NCBI GenBank assembly: GCA_900555465.1
Contig: USLE01000016.1
Coordinates: 1-11,355 of the forward strand
Source of the DNA: an uncultured Butyricicoccus sp.
GTDB taxonomy: Bacteria; Bacillota; Clostridia; Oscillospirales; Butyricicoccaceae
Direction of reading: 5' to 3'
DNA: 11,355 bases
Shown: one piece after another, positions 6,004 to 11,355 of the stretch
How the letters are laid out: the number at the start of each line of letters is the position of its first letter
Numbering within the stretch: the stretch's first letter is position 1
Notes under the pieces: generated by a model
The model's database searches: none
Seen by the model: the letters and a program-made list of their open reading frames with translations, nothing else
What the model was told of the DNA's origin: nothing
Position numbers and translations under genes: made by a program

Positions 6004-7599
6004 TTATGCGTTTTCCGAAAACTCCGCCAGCTTGAGGCCCTCGTTGTGATCGAGCGCATAGGTGATGTTCCACGGCGAGGAGAACAGCAGCAGCGTGTTG
6101 CCCTTGAGGTCCTCGACGATCTTGGTGTCGCTCGTCAGCTGGAGCTTCTTGACGTCAAAGTCCTCTTCATCGTTCTCCACCCAGCGGATGTGCTCATAGG
6201 GCAGGTTCTCGCGGATGATCTCGACGTTATACTCGTTTTTCAGGCGGTACTCCAGCACCTCGAACTGCAGCACGCCGACCACGCCCACGATGACCGACTC
6301 CATGCCTGCGCCCGGCTCGCGGAAGATCTGGATCGCACCCTCCTGCGCGATCTGCTCCACGCCCTTGACGAACTGCTTGCGCTTCAGGGTGTCCTTCTGC
6401 CGCACGGTCGCGAACAGCTCGGGCGCGAAGGTCGGGATGCCCGAGAACACGCACTTGTGCTTGGGGTCGCACACCGTGTCGCCGATCGCAAACACGCCCG
6501 GGTCAAAAATACCGATGATGTCGCCCGCATAGGCCTCGTCCACGATCGAGCGGTCCTGCGCCATCAGCTGCTGCGGCGCGGCGAGCACCATCTTTTTGCC
6601 CGTGCGCATGTGCAGCACCTCTTCGCCGCGCACAAACTTGCCCGAGCAGATGCGCATGAACGCGATGCGGTCGCGGTGCGCCTTGTTCATGTTCGCCTGA
6701 ATCTTGAACACGAACGCAGAGAAATGGTCGTCAAACGGGTCGATCACGCCGATATCCGCCGTGCGCGCAGTCGGCGGCGGGGTCATCTGCAAAAACTTCT
6801 TGAGGAAGGGCTCTACGCCAAAGTTGGTGAGCGCCGAGCCGAAAAACACCGGCGACAGGCGGCCCTCATGCACAGCTTTGAGGTCGAACTCGTCGCCCGC
6901 GCCCGAAAGCAGCTCCACGTCGTCGATCAGGGTCTGGTACTGGTCCTCGGGCAGCAGACCCTCGAGGATGGGGTCGTCAATGGACAGGCGCTGCGCCTTG
7001 ACCTCGTGGCGGAAGTCCGCGCCCTCGAACGCGATGACCTCGTCGTCCATGCGGTCGTACACGCCCTTGAAGCGCTTGCCCGAGCCGATCGGCCAGTTGA
7101 CCGCAAACGTGCCGATGCCCAGCTCGTTCTCGATCTCCTCGAGCAGCTCGTAGGGGTCGCGCGCCTCGCGGTCCATCTTGTTGATGAAGGTGAAGATCGG
7201 TACGCCGCGCATCGCGCATACCTTGAACAGCTTGCGCGTCTGCGCCTCGACGCCCTTGGAGGCGTCGATGACCATGACCGCCGAGTCTGCCGCCATCAGC
7301 GTGCGGTAGGTATCCTCGGAAAAGTCCTGGTGGCCCGGGGTGTCCAGAATGTTGATGCACTTGCCCTCGTACCGGAACTGCAGCACCGAGGACGTGACCG
7401 AAATACCGCGCTGCTTCTCGATCTCCATCCAGTCGGAAACCGCATGGCGGCTGTTTTTCTTGCCCTTGACCATGCCGGCCTCCTGAATCGCGCCGCCGTA
7501 GAGCAAAAACTTCTCAGTGATGGTGGTTTTACCGGCGTCAGGGTGCGAAATGATCGCAAACGTGCGCCGGTTTTCAATTTCTTTTTTCAGGTCTGCCAC
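6004..7599 (-). CDS. prfC: Peptide chain release factor 3 (RF3), translational GTPase
   Basis: A 531-residue GTPase that recycles RF1/RF2 from the ribosome after peptide release. G1 SHPDAGKTT (18-26), switch I EKQRGISVTS (61-70), G3 DTPGHQDF (86-93), G4 NKMD (140-143). The RF3-type stretch EDTYRTLMAADSAVMVIDA follows G3. EF-Tu-like domain II and the RF3 C-terminal domain (GVVGVLQFEVLEYRLKNEY) follow, and length is normal for the family. Start: GTG at 7599-7597, giving (M)ADLKKEIENRRTFAIISHPD, with GGAGGA 9 nt upstream (7614-7609). An ATG at 7632 would place this ribosome site inside the gene and add a non-homologous tail. A TATAAT (minus strand, 7680-7675) lies about 75 nt upstream. TAA at 6006-6004 is followed by hairpin element A rather than a classical terminator. 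Confidence 0.97.
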   Translation of the reverse strand: MADLKKEIENRRTFAIISHPDAGKTTITEKFLLYGGAIQEAGMVKGKKNSRHAVSDWMEIEKQRGISVTSSVLQFRYEGKCINILDTPGHQDFSEDTYRTLMAADSAVMVIDASKGVEAQTRKLFKVCAMRGVPIFTFINKMDREARDPYELLEEIENELGIGTFAVNWPIGSGKRFKGVYDRMDDEVIAFEGADFRHEVKAQRLSIDDPILEGLLPEDQYQTLIDDVELLSGAGDEFDLKAVHEGRLSPVFFGSALTNFGVEPFLKKFLQMTPPPTARTADIGVIDPFDDHFSAFVFKIQANMNKAHRDRIAFMRICSGKFVRGEEVLHMRTGKKMVLAAPQQLMAQDRSIVDEAYAGDIIGIFDPGVFAIGDTVCDPKHKCVFSGIPTFAPELFATVRQKDTLKRKQFVKGVEQIAQEGAIQIFREPGAGMESVIVGVVGVLQFEVLEYRLKNEYNVEIIRENLPYEHIRWVENDEEDFDVKKLQLTSDTKIVEDLKGNTLLLFSSPWNITYALDHNEGLKLAEFSENA

Positions 7600-7674
7600 T
7601 GGCCGTATTCCTCCGATCAGATGAAAACTCAAATTTGTTCCGAAATGTACACAGAATGTTCACAATTCCAATTT

Positions 7675-7703
7675 ATTATAATAAACGTGGAAAGCGTAAG
7701 ATC
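7675..7703 (-). promoter_or_regulatory. Possible prfC promoter
   Basis: A perfect -10 TATAAT (minus strand 7680-7675) sits within the palindrome TTATTATAATAA. The -35 at the best spacing (GATCTT, 7703-7698, 17 nt) is weak. The stretch between it and the prfC ribosome site is AT-rich and holds no gene. Confidence 0.4.
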
Positions 7704-7750
7704 CCCCCACATGTTCTTGCTTTCTACTCTCTATCCTACCTTTTATTGCG

Positions 7751-7788
7751 GGAGCGGCCGGACGAAAGTCCGGCCGTTCCTGTTTTTT
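7751..7788 (+). terminator. Strong plus-strand terminator-type hairpin without an upstream plus-strand gene
   Basis: GGAGCGGCCGGAC (7751-7763) pairs with GTCCGGCCGTTCC (7768-7780), including one G.T, around a GAAA tetraloop. TG and T6 (7783-7788) follow on the plus strand. In the minus direction, in which recR and prfC run, there is no T-tail. No plus-strand gene lies upstream of it in this gap. Confidence 0.7.
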
Positions 7789-7827
7789 GTGCGCATGGCG
7801 CGCAGGCAGGAATCGAGTGGTTTGTCC

Positions 7828-8017
7828 CCGTAGGGGCGCGAGCCGCTGCGCCCTGCTCTGGGGGTATACGGGCGCGCACTGCGCGCCCCTACGGAATATA
7901 GATGCAGCGTTTGGCGCGCCGAGTCGTGGCGCTGGCCAGCCTCTCTTGCCGCTGCGCGGCAATTCACCTTCTCGCACCCTACGAATTGCGCACTAACTCA
8001 CCTTCTCGCGCCCCTAC
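7828..8017. repeat. MITE-like GTAGGGGCG repeat cluster between recR and prfC
   Basis: CCGTAGGGGCGCG (7828-7840) and CGCGCCCCTACGG (7882-7894) form a perfect 13-bp inverted repeat around 41 nt. A further GCGCGC/GCGCGC hairpin lies inside the right end. A third end-like copy CGCGCCCCTAC lies at 8007-8017. It is preceded by TCACCTTCTCGCGCCCCTAC (7998-8017), which nearly repeats TCACCTTCTCGCACCCTAC (7964-7982). GCAATTC/GAATTGC (7959-7965/7983-7989) is a smaller inverted repeat. GTAGGGGCG-ended palindromes are known to me as common intergenic repeats in gut Clostridia. No coding frame here looks real; the 420-nt gap between recR and prfC otherwise holds the prfC leader and the 7751 hairpin. Confidence 0.65.
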
Positions 8018-8051
8018 TGGATGGCAGCACTTCCCCAGGATCAGCCAGGGC

Positions 8052-8651
8052 TCAAAGCTCCTGCCGGCCCTCGAGCGCGCGGGTGAGCGTCACCTCGTCC
8101 ACAAATTCCAGATGCCCGCCGACCGGGATGCCGTAAGCCAGACGGGTGATCTTGATCCCAAACGGCTGCAACAGCCGCGAAATATACATCGCGGTCGCCT
8201 CGCCCTCGGTGTCCGGGTTGGTGGCGAGGATGACCTCCTCGGTGTCCTCGTCCGCGACACGCTGCACCAGCTCGCGGATGCGGATATCGTCCGGGCCGAC
8301 ATGGCCCATCGGGGACAACGTGCCGTGCAGCACATGGTACAGGCCCTTGTATTCCTTGGTGCGTTCAAACGCGACCACGTCGCGCGGCTCAGCGACCACA
8401 CAGATGGTCTTCTGGTCGCGCGTTTTGTCTGCGCAGATCGGGCAGGTCTCGCTGTCCGTCAGGTTCTGGCAGCGCTTGCAGGTGAAGGTATGTGCCTTCG
8501 CGTCGCGAATCGCGTCCGCAAAGCGCTCTGCGTCCTCCTTGGGCAGGTCGAGCACATAAAACGCCAGCCGCTGCGCGGTTTTCTGCCCGATGCCGGGCAG
8601 CTTGGCAAATTCCTCGATCAGCCGCTCGACCGGTGGGGCGAAAAAGTCCAT
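8052..8651 (-). CDS. recR: Recombination mediator protein RecR
   Basis: A 199-residue cytosolic DNA-repair protein that acts with RecF/RecO to load RecA on SSB-coated gaps. N-terminal helix-hairpin-helix (LPGIGQKTAQRLAFYVL, 18-34). Four-cysteine zinc finger with Cys58, 61, 70, 73 (CKRC...CPIC). Toprim domain at about 82-175 with ICVVAEPRDV and ATNPDTEGEATAMYI. C-terminal GIPVGGHLEFVDEVTL and RALEGRQEL are as in the family. Length is standard. The ATG at 8651 shares one base with the ybaB stop (TGATG), so translation is probably coupled; no strong ribosome site of its own is visible. It is the last gene of the dnaX-ybaB-recR unit. TGA is at 8054-8052, and no clear terminator follows on the minus strand. 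Confidence 0.98.
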   Translation of the reverse strand: MDFFAPPVERLIEEFAKLPGIGQKTAQRLAFYVLDLPKEDAERFADAIRDAKAHTFTCKRCQNLTDSETCPICADKTRDQKTICVVAEPRDVVAFERTKEYKGLYHVLHGTLSPMGHVGPDDIRIRELVQRVADEDTEEVILATNPDTEGEATAMYISRLLQPFGIKITRLAYGIPVGGHLEFVDEVTLTRALEGRQEL

Positions 8652-9007
8652 CAGAACAGGCCGCCGCCCAGTCCGCCCATGCCGCCGGTGATGGCAGACA
8701 TCTGGCTCTGCGACTTCTCGCCCGCCGCCTTGAGCGCCTCATTCACCGCCGCAACGACCAGATCCTGCAGCATGTCGATGTCGTCCGGATCGACGACGTC
8801 CGGCTTGATCTCAATGCTCTTGAGCGTGGACGTGCCGGTCACGGTCGCAGTCACCATGCCGCCGCCCGCGGTGCCGGTCGTCTCCATCTGGGCGATCTCC
8901 TCCTGCGCCTTGAGCATGCTCTCCTGCATCTTCTGCGCCTGCTTCATCATCGCCTGCATGTTCATGCCGCCGCCGAAGCCGCCGCCAAAGCCCTTTCCCT
9001 TTGCCAT
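8651..9007 (-). CDS. ybaB: YbaB/EbfC nucleoid-associated protein
   Basis: A 118-residue small dimeric DNA-binding protein of the YbaB/EbfC family, nearly always found between dnaX and recR. The core begins with NMQAMMKQAQKMQESMLKAQ and continues with the strand region GGGMVTATVTGT...LKSIEIKPDVVDPDDIDMLQDLVVAAVNEAL, a family hallmark. The N-terminus (GKGFGGGFGGG) and C-terminus (GGMGGLGGGLF) are Gly-rich extensions, usual in Clostridia. The ATG at 9007 has AAGGAGG 10 nt upstream. It lies 15 nt after the dnaX stop and overlaps recR by one base. Confidence 0.97.
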   Translation of the reverse strand: MAKGKGFGGGFGGGMNMQAMMKQAQKMQESMLKAQEEIAQMETTGTAGGGMVTATVTGTSTLKSIEIKPDVVDPDDIDMLQDLVVAAVNEALKAAGEKSQSQMSAITGGMGGLGGGLF

Positions 9008-9022
9008 ATGGATATGTCCTCC

Positions 9023-10681
9023 TTACAGTTCTTTCACTTGGATGTCAAATGCTTTTGCGCGGCCGATGAGCTCATCCACCGCGGTATTCTTCTTCTGTAC
9101 CGGCTCATCGCCCGCCTCGCGCACCTTGATCTTGATCGGCGCGCCGGCAAGCGCCGCCGCCTGCTCACGGATGACCTTCATGGTCGGCTCCGCCTTGGCG
9201 AGCATGGCGGTGATCCCGTCCTCGCACAGGATAACGAGCGCGCCGTCCTCGAGCACGCCCTTCGCGGACAGCTTGAGATTGGTGTGCGCGCCGGTGTTGA
9301 TCTTGCCGGTCAGCGCTTCGAGCAGCTTGGCCCAGTGCGGCCAGTCCGCCAGCGCGGAAGCCGTGTCCGCCGGTTCCTGCTTTGCCGGGGCGGCAGGGGC
9401 AGCCTGCCCCTGCTCCTCGCCCAGCCAGGGCGGCGCATCGCTGTCGTCCGGCGGCGGGGGCGCGTCCTCATCCCCCGGCGGGGGCGGTGCGTCCGTGCCG
9501 CGCGCGGGCGCCGCTGTGCCCTGCACGACCTGCACCGGCACGCCGTTTTTCAGCTTTTCCTCGAGCGCTTCCACGCGCCCGCCTAAGGTATCATAGTTTT
9601 CCGCGCCCAGGCTGCACAGCCGCACCGCGCAAAGCTCGGCTTCCACGCGGCGGTTCGCCGCGCTGCGCATCCGGTCGAGCGCGTCGCCGATCACACGGCT
9701 CCACGCGATCAGCGTGGAAGCAGCCAGTCCGTCGCACAGTTTCTGCAATGTTTTTACACTGTACGCCGGCGAAATCAGCCCGGAAACGTCGGTTTTGCTC
9801 GTTTTGACCAGCAGCGCGTCGCGGATCAGGCCGAGCATCTGGTCGTAGACCGAGGCGAGGTCGCGCCCCGCATTGTAGTATTCGTCCAGCAGGCCGACCG
9901 CCGCGGCGAGGTCGCCCGCCTTGAGCGCCTCGGCCAGCCGCACGCCGTCGTCCTGCCCGAGCACGCCGAGCGCCGCGGTAACCGTCTGCTCGTCCACCGC
10001 ACCGGCAGCTGCTGCACGGTCGAGCATGGAGAGCGCGTCGCGCATCGCGCCGTCGGCCAGACGCGCGATCAGCCGCGCCGCGCCTTCGGTCAGCTGGATG
10101 CCCTCACCCGCTGCGACGTCGAGCAGGCGGCGCGCAATGTCCTCCGCGCCGATGCGCCGGAAATCGAACCGCTGGCAGCGCGACAGGATGGTCGCGGGCA
10201 CCTTGTGCAGCTCGGTGGTCGCCAGAATGAACAGCACATGCTCGGGCGGCTCCTCGAGCGTCTTGAGCAGCGCGTTGAACGCGCCGATCGAGAGCATGTG
10301 CACCTCGTCAATGATGAACACGCGCTTTTTGACCTGCGCAGGGGTGTAGCGCGTCTCGTCGCGCAGGTCGCGGATGTTGTCCACGCCGTTGTTCGAGGCC
10401 GCGTCGATCTCGGTCACGTCGAGCACCGAGCCATCCAGGATGCCGCGGCAGGCCGCGCACTCGTTGCACGGGTCGCCGTTCACCGGGTGCTCGCAGTTGA
10501 CCGCGCGCGCGAGGATCTTGGCGCAGGTGGTCTTGCCCGTGCCGCGCGTGCCGGTGAACAGGTAGGCATGGCTCAGCCGCCCGGACTGGAGCTGCGCGCG
10601 CAGCGTATCCGTGATATGCTGCTGGCCGATCACGTCCGCGAACGTCTGCGGCCGCCATTTGCGGTATAATGCCTGATACAC
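9023..10681 (-). CDS. dnaX: DNA polymerase III subunit gamma/tau
   Basis: A 552-residue AAA+ clamp-loader subunit. Walker A GTRGTGKTT (44-52), zinc-module cysteines 63, 72, 75, 78, Walker B IIDEVH (123-128), sensor 1 LATT (153-156), SRC with the arginine finger (167-169). The collar domain runs to about residue 385. A Pro/Asp-rich linker (about 388-440), with DAPPPPGDEDAPPPPDDSDAPP as near-tandem repeats, leads into a short C-terminal domain ending VKEL. Length is close to other Firmicute DnaX proteins. The start is GTG at 10681-10679 (MYQALYRKWRPQTF is the canonical N-terminus), with AAAGGGG at 10700-10694, 12 nt away, a rather weak site. I see no heptanucleotide slippery site at the domain boundary, so a separate gamma form is not predicted. 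First gene of the dnaX-ybaB-recR unit, downstream of the SRP RNA. Confidence 0.98.
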   Translation of the reverse strand: MYQALYRKWRPQTFADVIGQQHITDTLRAQLQSGRLSHAYLFTGTRGTGKTTCAKILARAVNCEHPVNGDPCNECAACRGILDGSVLDVTEIDAASNNGVDNIRDLRDETRYTPAQVKKRVFIIDEVHMLSIGAFNALLKTLEEPPEHVLFILATTELHKVPATILSRCQRFDFRRIGAEDIARRLLDVAAGEGIQLTEGAARLIARLADGAMRDALSMLDRAAAAGAVDEQTVTAALGVLGQDDGVRLAEALKAGDLAAAVGLLDEYYNAGRDLASVYDQMLGLIRDALLVKTSKTDVSGLISPAYSVKTLQKLCDGLAASTLIAWSRVIGDALDRMRSAANRRVEAELCAVRLCSLGAENYDTLGGRVEALEEKLKNGVPVQVVQGTAAPARGTDAPPPPGDEDAPPPPDDSDAPPWLGEEQGQAAPAAPAKQEPADTASALADWPHWAKLLEALTGKINTGAHTNLKLSAKGVLEDGALVILCEDGITAMLAKAEPTMKVIREQAAALAGAPIKIKVREAGDEPVQKKNTAVDELIGRAKAFDIQVKEL

Positions 10682-10747
10682 AGCTGCGTATAGCCCCTTT
10701 CCCGAAAAATTCCGCCCCTGCGGGCAAAACCCTGCTCACACCACAAA

Positions 10748-10769
10748 GAGGCGGGCGCAAGCCCGCCTC
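10748..10769 (-). terminator. GC-rich hairpin between the SRP RNA region and dnaX
   Basis: GAGGCGGGC (10748-10756) pairs perfectly with GCCCGCCTC (10761-10769) around a 4-nt loop. On the minus strand the tail is only CTTTGTGG, so it is at best a partial terminator or attenuator between the SRP RNA and dnaX. Confidence 0.5.
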
Positions 10770-10783
10770 CAAGCGTCTCTTCT

Positions 10784-10973
10784 GCGCGCCATGCGCGCCA
10801 TTTCAATAGAAAATCGCGGCAACGCCGTAATTTTCATAAAAAGTCCAGCTCTGCCGGACTTTTTATACCAGTCGGAGCAAAAGTTTCGTTTATCGGAACT
10901 TTTGTCCCGTTTCGATGTATCCGAGCCGCAGGCTCGGTACATCGCTTCGATTGAAAGCGTGGTTTCAATCGAA
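10784..10973. repeat. Six-hairpin structured intergenic element, copy B
   Basis: Same order and orientation as 5782-5993. H0: GCGCG-ccatg-CGCGC (10784-10798). Linker TTTCAATAGAAAA (10801-10813). H1: GAAAAT, mismatch, GCGGC-aac-GCCGT, mismatch, ATTTTC (10809-10835). H2: perfect 11-bp ATAAAAAGTCC/GGACTTTTTAT (10836-10846/10856-10866). Linker ACCAGTCGGAG, against ACAAGTACGAA in copy A. H3: CAAAAGTT, T.G, CG-tttat-CG, AACTTTTG (10878-10904). H4: GATGTA, bulged T10920, CCGAGCC-gca-GGCTCGG, TACATC (10914-10943). H5: TTCGATTGAAA/TTTCAATCGAA with CGTG at the apex (10946-10973). Most stems differ in sequence from copy A but keep pairing. It lies 3 nt beyond the terminal helix of the SRP RNA and upstream of dnaX on the minus strand. 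Confidence 0.85.
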
Positions 10974-10976
10974 TTT

Positions 10977-11283
10977 CCGTTCAGCGCCCCACAAGACCGC
11001 ACGCGGTCAATTCGAAAGCGCACGCCCGGCTGCCTTTCCGCGGTTTGGGCTCAAAATCGGCAGCTCTGCGGCACACGATGGTTTCTGCTTAATGCTGCTC
11101 GGTTCCCCGCCTGACATGGTTCACAGTCCTCCGTTGCGCAGTACCGGTCTCTCATCGCCCTGTTGGCGGCTGCCTCGCCGCGCGTGCGTCCCTCCTTGCC
11201 CGCATCATCCCCGCTGCAGCGGATTGCGGGTGCAGGGCACCGCTAACGCCCCGATGTGTGCGGCCTTGTGCGGCGCTGAACGG
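10977..11283 (-). ncRNA. ffs: Signal recognition particle RNA, large (Alu-containing) bacterial type
   Basis: RNA scaffold of the SRP, which with Ffh targets nascent membrane and secreted proteins. Domain IV is diagnostic: GUGAACCAUGUCAGG, then CGG-GGAA-CCG, then AGCAGCAUUAAG (core at 11115-11094), matching the Bacillus/Clostridium form. The 5' part carries the Alu-type GGGGCGTTAGCGGTGCCCTG and CCCGCAATCC blocks. The ends pair: CCGTTCAGCGCC (11283-11272) with GGCGCTGAACGG (10988-10977), then ACAAG/CTTGT and GCCGCAC/GTGCGGT. This makes about 307 nt, longer than the mature Bacillus RNA of about 270 nt, so the outer helix may be a precursor trimmed by RNase III. A TAAACT (11301-11296) could be the -10, but the -35 is poor. 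Position just upstream of dnaX is the classic one. Confidence 0.93.
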
Positions 11284-11318
11284 TATTCGTTTGTTAGTTT
11301 ACACGGTCCTGCCGCGTT

Positions 11319-11355
11319 TTATGCCTCCGGATCGTCCGGCGGCGGGGTGTCCGGC
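11319..11355 (-). CDS. Possible C-terminal codons of an upstream gene
   Basis: In one minus-strand frame the window edge reads PDTPPPDDPEA followed by TAA (11321-11319). The Pro/Asp-rich composition resembles a protein tail, and in related genomes tadA often lies upstream of the SRP RNA. Only 11 complete codons are visible, so neither the gene nor its identity can be confirmed. The 35 nt between this stop and the SRP RNA should hold the RNA's promoter. Confidence 0.35.
   Translation of the reverse strand, partial: PDTPPPDDPEA

Noticed and set aside
5966..6005. H5 plus T7 as an ordinary plus-strand terminator
   Set aside because: The T7 is the complement of the last prfC codons and stop, copy B lacks such a tail, and a better terminator already ends the membrane gene at 5736-5768.
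6046..7833. A 595-codon open frame on the plus strand opposite prfC
   Set aside because: It mirrors prfC codon for codon, is rich in Arg/His/Asp/Leu as expected from antisense of GC-rich code, and shows no family motifs; prfC is unambiguous.
9545..9575. Programmed -1 frameshift in dnaX to make gamma
   Set aside because: Only a five-A run (CTG AAA AAC) occurs near the domain boundary, with no proper slippery heptamer; another C AAA AAG near 10330 would cut the ATPase domain.
7902..9596. A 564-codon open frame on the plus strand opposite recR, ybaB and dnaX
   Set aside because: It crosses three certain genes and a repeat region, and has low-complexity Ser/Ala/Pro stretches typical of an antisense shadow.
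10736..11114. Short open frames on both strands across the SRP RNA and element B
   Set aside because: They cover structured RNA and palindromes, have no ribosome sites, and show no protein family features.

Overview
The window looks like the chromosome of a high-GC anaerobic Firmicute, most likely a gut clostridium of the Oscillospirales. This rests on three things: the tadA?-SRP RNA-dnaX-ybaB-recR order known from Bacillus and Clostridia, a large Alu-domain SRP RNA, and a YtrA-type GntR/ABC operon. Most of it is housekeeping. I see no phage, IS transposase, CRISPR array or tRNA.

Layout. (1) 1-1412, plus strand: 3' part of an L-threonine aldolase gene, then a YczE-type membrane protein, closed by a strong bidirectional terminator. 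(2) 1414-2991, minus strand: a CmpB-like membrane protein, then a zinc-ribbon/single-TM protein whose frame is broken near base 1760. A terminator-like hairpin lies between them, and its 3' arm carries the Shine-Dalgarno sequence of the second gene. (3) 3098-5084, minus strand: a GntR(YtrA)-ATPase-permease operon with overlapping genes and a near-consensus promoter whose -10 lies inside a palindrome. (4) 5125-5768, plus strand: a divergent small membrane protein of unknown function with its own terminator. (5) 6004-7599, minus strand: prfC (release factor 3) from a GTG start. (6) 7600-8051: prfC leader, an orphan plus-strand terminator and MITE-like GTAGGGGCG repeats. (7) 8052-11283, minus strand: SRP RNA, dnaX, ybaB and recR, the classic replication/repair cluster. 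(8) 11319-11355: possibly the last codons of another minus-strand gene.

The most interesting signal is a pair of about 175-215 nt intergenic elements, 5782-5993 and 10784-10973. Both carry the same ordered set of six hairpins in the same orientation. Arm sequences differ strongly while pairing is kept, and some linkers, a bulged T and a CGTG loop are conserved. One copy lies just 3' of prfC; the other lies just 3' of the SRP RNA and upstream of dnaX. I do not recognise this as a named family. It could be a structured RNA, a mobile palindromic repeat or a processing module.
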